Source of the DNA: VGKU01 sp964388785 | Lineage (GTDB): Bacteria; Patescibacteriota; Patescibacteriia; UBA9934; GWF2-40-263 | Length of the DNA stretch: 14,205 bases | Direction of reading: 5' to 3' | Assembly (NCBI GenBank): GCA_964388785.1 | Contig: CAYMBX010000026.1 | Coordinates: 1-14,205, forward strand | Shown: positions 1 through 6,882 of the stretch, piece by piece | Position numbering within the stretch: position 1 is the stretch's first letter | Layout: every line of letters begins with the position of its first letter | Position numbers and translations under genes: made by a program | The notes under the pieces: model-generated | Told to the model about the DNA's origin: nothing | The model's database searches: none | What the model saw: the letters and a program-made list of their open reading frames with translations, nothing else

Positions 1-708
1 GACGTAGATGGCCTCGTTGAGCTCGTGGGTGACGATGAACACCGTGTAGGGAGGTTCCTCACCCAGGCGCCGCGCCTTCATGTTCTCCTGGTAGTAGCCG
101 AGCAGCATCTTCTGGAGTTCTTCGCGCATGGCTTCGTCGAGCGCACCGAAAGGCTCGTCGAGCAGGAGGATACGCGGCTTGGTGGCAAGCGCTTGCGCGA
201 GCGCGACCCGCTGTTGCATTCCACCCGAGAGTTCATTCGGATACTTCTTGATCGACGATCCCAACCCCATGCGCGTGAGGATCTTGCGCGCTTCGATGAG
301 ATCACGGCGCCGTTGACGTCGCCACTTCGACCAGGGCCAGAACGCTCCGACCGCGCGATCGAACAGGTTCGTATGGAGCAGATCGGGTCCCAGTGCCACG
401 TTCTCCTCGACCGTCAGAAACGGCATGAGGGCGTAGTTCTGAAACACGATTCCCCGATCGGGACCCGGTGCGCTCACGCGTACGGGTGTCCCGTCCTGTT
501 TGATGAGAACGGCGCCGGCGGTCGATTCGAGGATCCCCAGGATCGTGTAGAGCAGGGTGGACTTGCCGCACCCGCTGGGGCCGACAAGCGCCACGATCTG
601 TCCTTGCGCGATCCGCAGATGTACGTCATGGAGAACCTGCGCTTTGCCGAAGGCCTTGTAGAGCCCGTCGACATGCAACAGGACATTGTGGTTTCCGCGC
701 TCAGGCAT
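1..708 (-). CDS. NitT/TauT-type ABC transporter ATP-binding protein (partial, C-terminus outside window)
   Basis: Cytoplasmic ATPase that powers the importer formed with the adjacent permease. The 236 visible residues hold a complete set of ABC motifs: Walker A GPSGCGKST (43-51), Q-loop Gln90 in VFQNYALMPF, signature LSGGMQQR (160-167), Walker B ILLLDEP (180-186) and switch His228 in IVTHE. The motif style is that of the nitrate/sulfonate/taurine (SsuB/TauB/NrtD) group; the substrate cannot be told. The start ATG at 706-708 lies inside the end of the permease gene (8-bp overlap, translational coupling) and has a GGAGGTGG ribosome site just upstream. Two stretches look longer than in usual family members: an aromatic and basic insert at about 111-138 (includes FWPWSKWRRQRRR) between the Q-loop and the signature, and about 12 residues (208-221) before the H-loop strand. 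The reading frame continues past base 1. The family call is secure; the ligand is unknown. Confidence 0.93.
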   Translation of the reverse strand, partial: MPERGNHNVLLHVDGLYKAFGKAQVLHDVHLRIAQGQIVALVGPSGCGKSTLLYTILGILESTAGAVLIKQDGTPVRVSAPGPDRGIVFQNYALMPFLTVEENVALGPDLLHTNLFDRAVGAFWPWSKWRRQRRRDLIEARKILTRMGLGSSIKKYPNELSGGMQQRVALAQALATKPRILLLDEPFGALDEAMREELQKMLLGYYQENMKARRLGEEPPYTVFIVTHELNEAIYV

Positions 709-1753
709 GTTCCACCTCCGTACCCTTCGCGGAGCGACCAAAGCGCTTGCGAAGCTTTATCCACCACACAGCCGGTCCGCCCCGTTCCTTTTCCGGAACC
801 GTCCACGGGCACATCCAGACCTGCAGTTTCTTGAGTATCTTGTCGATCACCAGTCCGAAGACGGCGAGATAGACAAGATAGAAGTAGACGATCGCCATGA
901 CCGGCCGCTTCTGCTCGAGACGAATGCGGTAGCCGATGCCCACGTCGCTCACGAGCATTTCCGCCGGGATGAGGAATACGAGTGCCGGCCCGATCATGAG
1001 CCGGATCGTGTCGATCACCTTTGGGAGAACCGTGGGCAAGATGATGCGCCAGATGATCTCGAGTTTGCTTGCCCCCAAGGTGTGACCCTTTTGGATGAGC
1101 TGGATCGGGATCTCCTTGACCGCCAGATGGATCGACATCGCCATACTCGGCGCGATGCCAAACGCGATGATGTCGCGAAACAGCGCTTGATCGCCTTTGC
1201 TGAGTACGAAGAAGATTGCCATTGCGGCCGTGGCCGGGATTTTGGTCATGAAGGAGACGGCGGGAAGAAGCAATGCTTCGATCACCGTAAAGCTCCCCAT
1301 GTGCAAGCCGATCAGGAATCCGATGAGCGTTCCGTAGAGTAGACCCCAGAAGAGCCGTTCGATCGTCTTCAAGGAGTCGTCCACGATCGCACGCTTTGTT
1401 TCCATCTGACCGTACTTTCCGACCTCTTCGTGGTTTTCGAGCGCGAACATGCGCGCACAGCCATCCACGAGGTTGTCGTAGGTCGGCCACATTTGTTGCG
1501 GCGCGTTCTCGATGTCCCATTTGTTGCGCCACTGCTTGAGCGGCTCAACCACGTTCACGACTCCCACCCAGATTTGAGTCATTGTGGGGATCGTTTTGTC
1601 GTTGGGATTGATCTCGTGCTGCTTGTGGCTGAGGCGGACGTAGGCGAAGAGGAGAACCAGGATGAAGGAGAACCCCAAAAAGAGTCTCCATCCCGTCCCT
1701 AGCTCGCCACGGATGTCCGTCGCGGTGCGCCAGAGTTTCTTCAGAGTTGTCAT
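701..1753 (-). CDS. NitT/TauT-type ABC transporter permease
   Basis: Inner-membrane channel subunit (BPD_transp_1 superfamily, SsuC/TauC-like), 350 aa. A first membrane segment lies at about 22-41 (FLGFSFILVLLFAYVRL). After it comes a hydrophilic stretch of roughly 85 residues, then the usual membrane core beginning at DDSLKTIERLFWGLLYGTLI. The cytoplasmic EAA-type coupling loop is visible as KGHTLGASKLEIIWRIILP, the site that docks on the ATPase. SsuC-type permeases are usually around 250-280 aa; the surplus is mostly the extended extracytoplasmic stretch plus a basic C-terminal tail. The start at 1753 has GGGAGG six bases upstream. The stop TGA overlaps the ATPase start. An intrinsic terminator and a palindromic element separate it from the upstream binding-protein gene, so it either depends on read-through or has its own promoter, which I could not identify. 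Confidence 0.92.
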   Translation of the reverse strand: MTTLKKLWRTATDIRGELGTGWRLFLGFSFILVLLFAYVRLSHKQHEINPNDKTIPTMTQIWVGVVNVVEPLKQWRNKWDIENAPQQMWPTYDNLVDGCARMFALENHEEVGKYGQMETKRAIVDDSLKTIERLFWGLLYGTLIGFLIGLHMGSFTVIEALLLPAVSFMTKIPATAAMAIFFVLSKGDQALFRDIIAFGIAPSMAMSIHLAVKEIPIQLIQKGHTLGASKLEIIWRIILPTVLPKVIDTIRLMIGPALVFLIPAEMLVSDVGIGYRIRLEQKRPVMAIVYFYLVYLAVFGLVIDKILKKLQVWMCPWTVPEKERGGPAVWWIKLRKRFGRSAKGTEVEHA

Positions 1754-1800
1754 GAGCGCCTCCCGATTGAAAAGGACAGAACCATTCGTTCAGTAGCCCA

Positions 1801-1908
1801 CTCACTTCTGTCATCCTGAGCGTTAGCGAAGGATCTCGAAGACTTCGAGATCCTTCGTCGGCCAGAGGGACTGGCCTCCTCAGGATGACAAGAGGGGAGG
1901 TAAGTGAG
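1801..1908. repeat. REP-like nested palindromic element
   Basis: Nested inverted repeats fill the permease upstream region. Outer arms CTCACTT (1801-1807) and AAGTGAG (1902-1908) enclose GTCATCCTGAG (1810-1820) and CTCAGGATGAC (1879-1889). Inside are a perfect 15-bp palindrome CGAAGGATCTCGAAG with a 1-nt spacer (1827-1857) and a smaller hairpin GGCCAG/CTGGCC (1860-1876). The TCATCCTGAGCG...GCGAAGGATCT wording is a repeat type found dispersed in many unrelated bacterial genomes. Its minus-strand translation gives the familiar spurious peptide CHPEE...FANAQDD. It is probably a non-autonomous mobile or REP-type element inserted between the terminator and the permease. Confidence 0.85.
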
Positions 1909-1914
1909 CCCCTG

Positions 1915-1950
1915 AAAAAAAGGGGGTTGGAACGGTGAGGTCTCCAACCC
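1915..1950 (-). terminator. Intrinsic terminator of the substrate-binding lipoprotein gene
   Basis: Read on the minus strand, an 8-bp perfect stem GGGTTGGA/TCCAACCC with an 11-nt loop (1924-1950) is followed by CC and a run of seven T (complement of 1915-1921). It starts 16 bases after the stop codon of the 1967-3205 gene. This is the clearest rho-independent terminator in the window. It implies that the binding protein is made from a transcript that mostly ends before the permease and ATPase. Confidence 0.88.
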
Positions 1951-1966
1951 TAGGGAAGGTACGGGG

Positions 1967-3205
1967 TCAGTTCCCCGGGCCCGACTGCACCAGGCGCATG
2001 TAGCTCGGGTCGTAGCGGAACGTGGCGTCCGGCGCCTGCTCCTTGGTGCCGTAGCCGATCTTGAGCTTGGTGCCGGTGATGCCCTTGCTGTCGGTCCAGG
2101 CCTGGACCGTGGCCATCACGGTGCGCAGCTCGGGGTTCTCGTAGAGCGTGAGGCCCTTGTCGGCGGTGTCGAAGAAGCGGGTCTCCGTCACGCAGGTCTC
2201 CATCTGCTCGAGTGACAGCGGTGCGAACCGATCGATCATCCCGAGCAGTGTCTCGCTACGGGTGGCCGGGTCGTTCATACGCACGCCGATCTGGTAGAAC
2301 GTATCGGCGAGCGCGGCCGCGAACCGATCGCCACCCCTGCGGTCGAGTGCATCTTGACCGACGACCATGAGGTCGAGCACTTCGAGCGGGATGACGCCGG
2401 AGTTCCCGAGCTCGTGCAGATCGTTCGGGCGCTCCGCGAGCGTCTGGACCTTGAACGGGTTCCAGAAGGCGCACACGCGCACATCCGGGTTCTTCTGCTG
2501 CATCTCAGTTGCACACGCCTGCGGGTCCTTCATCTTGTAGGTGAAGTCCGCGGGATTGAGCCCGGCCTTCTGCAGGATGCGGTCGAACACGAAGTGGCTA
2601 ACTCCCTTCTCGAGGCCCCACACGGTCTCTCCCTTGAGGTCCGCGAGCGAGCCGATCGACTTCAGGGCGAGCAGGGTGTCGGCCTTGTCGGAGGTCGAGG
2701 TGGGGAAGATCGCCACCACCGTGCGGCCCTCGGAGAGGGAGAGCACGTCGATGTTGGTGATCGTCGTGGCGTCCACTTGGTTGCTTGCGAGCTGCGCGAT
2801 GCAAGGATCGTAGTCGATCATCGCGAGCTTGATGTCGACGCCCCACTTGCGCTCCATCGAGCCGATCTTGCCCTGCTCGGGCTCGAGGAGTCCCAGCGCC
2901 TGCGCGTAGGTGAACGCGACCCAGCTCGGGTACTCGGAGACCGAGACGGTGAAGACCGGGAAGTTCGCGGGGTCGCCGAAGTTGGGCGCGAGTGGGGTCG
3001 GGTTCGCGACCGGCGCGGTGAGATCCACCCCCTTGGGCGCCATCGGATCGTTCATGGTCACGTTGGGCGCCGGCGGTGGCGAACTCGTGGTCTGCGTCGT
3101 GGCCTCGGCCTTCGCGGGCGGCGGTGTGGACTTGGTGCAGCCGACGCTGAGCGTGAGGATGAGGCCAATGGCCAGGATGAGGTTGGGGCGGAACTTCGGT
3201 CGCAT
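1967..3205 (-). CDS. NitT/TauT-type ABC transporter substrate-binding lipoprotein
   Basis: Periplasmic-type (NMT1/SsuA-like, PBP2 fold) binding protein of 412 aa, presumably the ligand-capture subunit for the permease and ATPase downstream. A lipoprotein signal LILAIGLILTLSVGC puts the lipidated Cys at residue 23, followed by a Pro/Ala/Thr-rich linker. The mature part starts with the strand FTVSVSEYPSWVAF and continues with a pattern typical of the family: VDIKLAMIDYDPCIAQLASN, then a residue run around ATTITNIDVL, then DLKGETVWGLEKGVSHFVF. I chose the ATG at 3203-3205 because GGAGG lies 8 bases upstream. Two earlier in-frame ATGs (3238, 3220) lack such a site, and the ribosome site falls inside them. 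The gene follows a leader with several hairpins and ends at a strong terminator. Four Cys occur in the mature domain. The ligand is unknown. Confidence 0.88.
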   Translation of the reverse strand: MRPKFRPNLILAIGLILTLSVGCTKSTPPPAKAEATTQTTSSPPPAPNVTMNDPMAPKGVDLTAPVANPTPLAPNFGDPANFPVFTVSVSEYPSWVAFTYAQALGLLEPEQGKIGSMERKWGVDIKLAMIDYDPCIAQLASNQVDATTITNIDVLSLSEGRTVVAIFPTSTSDKADTLLALKSIGSLADLKGETVWGLEKGVSHFVFDRILQKAGLNPADFTYKMKDPQACATEMQQKNPDVRVCAFWNPFKVQTLAERPNDLHELGNSGVIPLEVLDLMVVGQDALDRRGGDRFAAALADTFYQIGVRMNDPATRSETLLGMIDRFAPLSLEQMETCVTETRFFDTADKGLTLYENPELRTVMATVQAWTDSKGITGTKLKIGYGTKEQAPDATFRYDPSYMRLVQSGPGN

Positions 3206-3223
3206 CTTCGGATCCTCCATAAT

Positions 3224-3367
3224 GTGCCTCTCGGGCACGTGTGTGTTCGGTTTGTGACCGAACGGGTGGTCACTGTCCCCGGAGTGTTCCCCGGTTCGAG
3301 TGATGAAAGGGCGCAGGGAAGTGTGAACTGTCCCTGCGCGAGTTGTTGTACGTCCTGCTTGGCAGGA
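3224..3367 (-). promoter_or_regulatory. Hairpin-rich leader between the PspA-like gene and the binding-protein gene
   Basis: Four separate perfect stems occur in 144 bases, in transcript order. TCCTGC/GCAGGA (3353-3367) starts right at the upstream stop codon. GCGCAGGGA/TCCCTGCGC, 9 bp with an 11-nt loop, covers 3311-3339. GTGACC/GGTCAC covers 3254-3273. GTGCC/GGCAC (3224-3238) sits immediately before the ribosome site. None is followed by a clear T-run, so these look more like processing, stability or attenuation elements than terminators. I see no convincing promoter here. Confidence 0.55.
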
Positions 3368-4261
3368 CTAGGTGAGCGGCGCGGGACCGCTCGGGCCCTT
3401 GCTGCCGTCGGTGCTCTCGGTCGCGGCCGCGTCAGTGGCCTTGACCTCGGGCTCGGGGCTCACCTCGCCCTTGACTGCGCCGCGCACGCGCTCCATGAAC
3501 TTGTTGCCCGCGGCGCGCTCAGCAGCCTTCGCACGGAAGCGCTCACGCTGCGAGCTGTCGTCCATGCCCGCAAGACGCTGCTTGGCGCGAGCGGCCCCGA
3601 CCATCTGGGCGACGGCTTCGTCCGCACGCTGGAGCAGCTCGTTGGTGCCCTTGAGCTGGATGCCGGCGCGAAGCGACGCGACCTTGTCCATTCGCGACGC
3701 CACGAGAGCTTGGGACTTGGCAGAGGCGCGCTTGCGCTTGGTCTGTCCGAGCTGACGGTGGAGCTCCTTGAGCTTGCTGTCGGTGTCCTCCAGCATGTCG
3801 CGCCATTCCTGGAGCCCGGACTTCACTTCGGCGACGAGACTCTCGCGCTCAGCGATCGTAGACTCAGCGTCTTGCGCGAACGCCATCGCCTCTTTGAAGT
3901 CCTTGTCGGCCTGGATATCGGCGTCGGTCTTCCCGGCGGCACTCAGCTTGGCGTAAATGTCTTCACCGACCGCGTAGGCACCTTCGAGATCCTGCTTGAG
4001 AACGATGAGACCGTCCTTGCTGTCCTCCACGAGGGTCTTGAGACGAGCTTCCTCCGAGGCGATGTTGCCTTCGATCATGCCCACGACTTCGGCAAGCTGA
4101 TCGATCGCCGCCGAGTCGTCTTCGAGAGCGCGTCGGTAGAGAGCGTCGATCGCGTACGGATCTCGCAGATTGCGGTCCGTTGCCGCCTCGATTTGACCCT
4201 CGCCTTTGGCGAAGATGCTGCGGAACCACCGTCCGATGGCTGCGAAGATTCCCAGAATCAT
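3368..4261 (-). CDS. PspA/IM30-like coiled-coil protein
   Basis: A 297-aa almost entirely helical protein with no membrane segment. It opens with an amphipathic stretch MILGIFAAIGRWFRSIFAKG, which resembles the membrane-binding first helix of PspA/Vipp1. Long charged helices follow (about 35-255) with the heptad-like pattern of that ESCRT-III-related family, including a K/R-rich helix near KELHRQLGQTKRKRASAKSQ. The tail (about 262-297) is disordered, Pro/Glu/Ser/Thr-rich. PspA-family proteins bind stressed membranes from the cytoplasmic face and form rods or rings. The start at 4259-4261 is preferred because GGAGGT lies 7 bases upstream; an ATG 15 bases earlier overlaps that site. The gene begins 46 bases after the two-TM coiled-coil gene. 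The family call is from pattern only; a general coiled-coil protein is the alternative. Confidence 0.6.
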   Translation of the reverse strand: MILGIFAAIGRWFRSIFAKGEGQIEAATDRNLRDPYAIDALYRRALEDDSAAIDQLAEVVGMIEGNIASEEARLKTLVEDSKDGLIVLKQDLEGAYAVGEDIYAKLSAAGKTDADIQADKDFKEAMAFAQDAESTIAERESLVAEVKSGLQEWRDMLEDTDSKLKELHRQLGQTKRKRASAKSQALVASRMDKVASLRAGIQLKGTNELLQRADEAVAQMVGAARAKQRLAGMDDSSQRERFRAKAAERAAGNKFMERVRGAVKGEVSPEPEVKATDAAATESTDGSKGPSGPAPLT

Positions 4262-4307
4262 GACTTCTACCTCCATCTTCTTCCGTTGCTGGTTTTGTTG
4301 GGCTCCG

Positions 4308-5186
4308 TCAGGCCCGGTCCGCGTCCTCACCCTCAGCGGTTTCGGGTTCGAGGCCGGATTGCTCCGCCACTCGTGCATCTCGCAGGCGTCGACGGAACGC
4401 CTCATGCTTTCGATCTCGCGCCGGTGCAGACATCCGCTCATGAGCGGCTTGCGCCCCGGTCAGGATGGCATCGAGTTCGGCCATCTGTGCTTTGCCGTCT
4501 CCGTGGGAGAGGGCTTTGTCTGCGATGGCGCGAATGCCAAGCGCCTGAATTCCTCCCAGGACGCTCGCCATGTGCTCGACGAACTCCCCGACTTCGGAGA
4601 GTAGTTGCTCTCGCGCCTGCCTGAGAGGTTCAAGCGCGGCGGACTCAAGCGATGCCGCTTGATCGCGCAGTTCGACAGAGCTACGCAGTCGCGCGATCGC
4701 GTCTTCAAAAAGCGTGTGGAACGTGTCGCGGACGCGTTCACGTACGACCGGATTGAGTGCTTTGTACCACGCGTGCTCTTCTCCGAAGCGGCCGTTGATT
4801 TCGCGTAGACGATCGAGCAACTGTTCGTCGCGGTGGTCGCTGTCTTCGGCAAGTCGACGACGCAGGATGTCGAGTTCGCGTTCTTTGGCACGAACTTGTG
4901 CGTCCTGTTCCGCCTCCAGTGCCTCGATTTCCGCTTCGCGCTGACGCTGTTCTTCCAAGGCGATGTCTTCCGCGATCTTGTTTGTGCGAAAGAGTGCTCG
5001 ATAGGCGCCAACTCCGATACTGATCGCGCCGAGTCCGGCGGCTCCCAGGATGATCCACGGGGATGCGACGACCATGGCCGTCGCGGCAACGATCCCGGCG
5101 CCGACTGCAGGAGCAACGACGCCGGGATGCCCGAAGATCCGCAGAGCCAGCCGCTTGGTGCGCGACGGGTGCTTTCCTTCAGACAT
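4308..5186 (-). CDS. Two-TM membrane protein with long cytoplasmic coiled coil (hypothetical)
   Basis: I do not recognise the family. The 292 residues divide into a short basic N-terminus (1-18), two Gly/Ala-rich hydrophobic segments at about 23-41 and 44-64 that probably form a membrane hairpin, and a strongly charged coiled coil (about 70-125, rich in Glu/Gln/Arg). A second helical region (about 130-265) and an acidic end (GLEPETAEGEDADRA) follow. The start ATG at 5184-5186 has AAGGAGG upstream and lies 13 bases from the stop of the OmpA-fusion gene. The PspA-like gene follows after 46 bases, so the three are very likely one transcript. An attractive reading is a membrane anchor or partner for the PspA-like protein; that is inferred from neighbourhood and shape, not from homology. 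Confidence 0.8.
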   Translation of the reverse strand: MSEGKHPSRTKRLALRIFGHPGVVAPAVGAGIVAATAMVVASPWIILGAAGLGAISIGVGAYRALFRTNKIAEDIALEEQRQREAEIEALEAEQDAQVRAKERELDILRRRLAEDSDHRDEQLLDRLREINGRFGEEHAWYKALNPVVRERVRDTFHTLFEDAIARLRSSVELRDQAASLESAALEPLRQAREQLLSEVGEFVEHMASVLGGIQALGIRAIADKALSHGDGKAQMAELDAILTGAQAAHERMSAPARDRKHEAFRRRLRDARVAEQSGLEPETAEGEDADRA

Positions 5187-5199
5187 CAGGCGTCCTCCT

Positions 5200-6765
5200 T
5201 TAGTAGGGCCTCTGCAAGAGACGGAACGTCACCGACCGTCCCATACCGTGGTTGGCTTGGGGTTCGGTCCGCGCGTTCAGCCGATTTTCGCTCACACCCT
5301 TGCCGACAAGTGCTTGCGTCACCGATTGCGCTCTGGCAACGGCGAGAGCACGATTGGCTTGCTCATCTCCCCCGGCCATTGCGCGACCCGTGACCTCGAC
5401 GTAGAAGCTGGGCCATTGATCGAGCTGCTCGACAATCTCCTGGAGCAGCCGCTGGGCTGTTCCGGAGAGCCTGGAGCTTGCCGGACGGAAGGTGATTTCG
5501 ACGGCGTCGAGATCCGCGATGTAGGTCAGGCGCTGCCACTCCTCAGGTGCGAGCTTGGGCAGGACCTTGCGGCCGCGAATCTGCTCGGCACCTCCGGAGG
5601 CAGGACGGTATCCCGCCCGCTGCATCCGCGCGAGCACATCGCTTGTGAACAAGATGTGCTCCCGGCCCTCGACCGGATTGCTCGCGAGCTTTCCGGTTTT
5701 CACCAGGAACTTCGCGATCTGGTCGATCATGAGCCGGATGTGGGGGAGACCTTGGGATTGTTCACGGGAAAGCAGGCCAAAGAAGGCGTAGTTCTCCATC
5801 GTGTTGGCCCAAAGGATACCGCTCACAATCTTGTCGGCCTGCGCGCGCGTGAGGGTCTTGCCAAAGCCGCTTGCGTCACGCATGACGAGTTCGTTGAGTC
5901 CACCTTCGATCGAGTTGAAGTGGTTGAGCGCGCTGAAGTAGGACTCCAGCGTGTGCATCACCATCTCCTCGTTCTCGGCGTAGAACTTCCGACTCGCCAT
6001 CCAAACGTCGACGATCGTGCCGGAGACCATGTCGGATCCGTACACCTTGATGGTGCCCGGAATCTCGAGCGCAAGCGACAGATACGGCTCCCACAGCGCG
6101 TAGCACTGTACAAGGTTCCGCGCTGACTTGCGCATGAGTTCCAACGTTTCGTCCTGACTCTTGGTTGCCAGAAGCCACTGCTCGCCACGAATGGCGGGAA
6201 GGGCATTGGCGACCAAGTGACGCGCGATCGTCTCGGACGGGGAATCGCCCAGTGCCACGATCTTCGCACCGCGCTTGTTGAGCGCGTCGGCGTTTGGAAC
6301 CGCTTGCTTGAAGCAGACGATTCCGTCCGCGCCGTTACTCTTGTCGAGCACGGCGACGATCACGCCAGGGAAGTCGTTCAGGCTTGCGCCCGAGACAAGA
6401 TCTGCATCGATCGTGAACACGGCCATGTCGAGCTCGCCGGACTGGATCGCCGAGAGTCGGGCGTGGTAGTCGCCCTTGTCGTCGACGAAGTACAGGCGCG
6501 TGTCGTAGGGGTCCATACCCCGCTGCATCTCCTCACTACGTAGAACCGCGTAGGAGGGGAAGTCGTCGTTGCCGACCTTGATGACTTTGCCATACTCGCG
6601 ACCATCACTGGTCTTGCGCAGGAGTTCTTCTTTTTCCTGCTTTGCGCTCGCTTCGTCGACGGTCGGTTTGACGAAATACTTGTAGATCGCCACCACGCCG
6701 AAGACGAGTACGAGCACAACGACGCCGAGAATGATCCAGCGCTTGGCATTGGACTCCTGGTCCAT
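5200..6765 (-). CDS. Membrane-anchored substrate-binding protein fused to an OmpA-like domain
   Basis: A 521-aa extracytoplasmic protein held by one uncleaved N-terminal TM helix (about 10-28). Residues about 60-390 look like a NitT/TauT-type binding protein: the opening strand GKVIKVGNDDFPSYAVL matches the position of the EYPSW strand in the 1967-3205 protein, followed by ARLSAIQSGELDMAVFTID, SPSETIARHLV and the second-lobe segment GTIVDVWMASRKFY. Residues about 421-517 resemble an OmpA C-terminal (peptidoglycan-associating) domain, with ARAQSVTQALVGKGVSENRL and the closing strand GRSVTFRL. The Arg of the peptidoglycan site (R478) is present, but the Asp expected 15 residues before it appears to be Met463 (GRAM). 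The start ATG at 6763-6765 has AGGAGG 5 bases upstream. It probably heads a transcript with the two coiled-coil genes. The combined architecture suggests a fixed sensor or scaffold rather than a free ligand shuttle. Confidence 0.87.
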   Translation of the reverse strand: MDQESNAKRWIILGVVVLVLVFGVVAIYKYFVKPTVDEASAKQEKEELLRKTSDGREYGKVIKVGNDDFPSYAVLRSEEMQRGMDPYDTRLYFVDDKGDYHARLSAIQSGELDMAVFTIDADLVSGASLNDFPGVIVAVLDKSNGADGIVCFKQAVPNADALNKRGAKIVALGDSPSETIARHLVANALPAIRGEQWLLATKSQDETLELMRKSARNLVQCYALWEPYLSLALEIPGTIKVYGSDMVSGTIVDVWMASRKFYAENEEMVMHTLESYFSALNHFNSIEGGLNELVMRDASGFGKTLTRAQADKIVSGILWANTMENYAFFGLLSREQSQGLPHIRLMIDQIAKFLVKTGKLASNPVEGREHILFTSDVLARMQRAGYRPASGGAEQIRGRKVLPKLAPEEWQRLTYIADLDAVEITFRPASSRLSGTAQRLLQEIVEQLDQWPSFYVEVTGRAMAGGDEQANRALAVARAQSVTQALVGKGVSENRLNARTEPQANHGMGRSVTFRLLQRPY

Positions 6766-6820
6766 GGCTTCCTCCTTGTTCTCTCTTGTCTTGGTGTCAC
6801 GTCAGTGTTCTGACATGAAC

Positions 6821-6877
6821 CCAAGGAAAAGGTCGAGCTCAACAAGATCGCGCTGAGCGCGATGAGATTGAACTCGA
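6821..6877 (-). terminator. Long stem-loop after the vWA gene, probable terminator
   Basis: Starting 5 bases after the vWA stop codon, TCGAGTTCAA pairs with TTGAGCTCGA (10 bp, one G-U) around an inner 7-bp stem ATCGCGC/GCGCGAT (6847-6863). On the minus strand the structure is followed by CCTTTTCCTT. The T-run is broken, so termination may be partial. A further small hairpin GTCAG/CTGAC lies at about 6801-6814, before the next gene. The structure separates the lipoprotein pair (6883-9638) from the OmpA-fusion gene. Confidence 0.6.
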
Positions 6878-6882
6878 CAGAT

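Noticed and set aside
701..703. Possible use of TGA as Gly (Gracilibacteria-type code)
   Set aside because: TGA ends the permease exactly where the ATPase starts and ends the 4308-5186 gene at a natural C-terminus. No in-frame TGA is needed inside any gene.
474..1532. 352-codon minus-strand frame overlapping permease and ATPase
   Set aside because: It is out of frame with both clearly recognised proteins and is Arg/His/Gly-rich without domains.
1750..1947. 65-codon minus-strand frame containing CHPEE and FANAQDD
   Set aside because: This is the typical spurious translation of the REP-like element, not a gene.
3311..3339. 9-bp hairpin as an intrinsic terminator of the PspA-like gene
   Set aside because: The minus-strand sequence after the stem is CCTTTCATCA, without a real T-run, so it was kept only as part of the structured leader.
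2354..4624. Long plus-strand open frame of 756 codons
   Set aside because: It lies antisense to three well-supported genes, is Arg/Gly/Leu-rich low-complexity sequence, has no recognisable domains, and is the expected by-product of GC-rich coding DNA.
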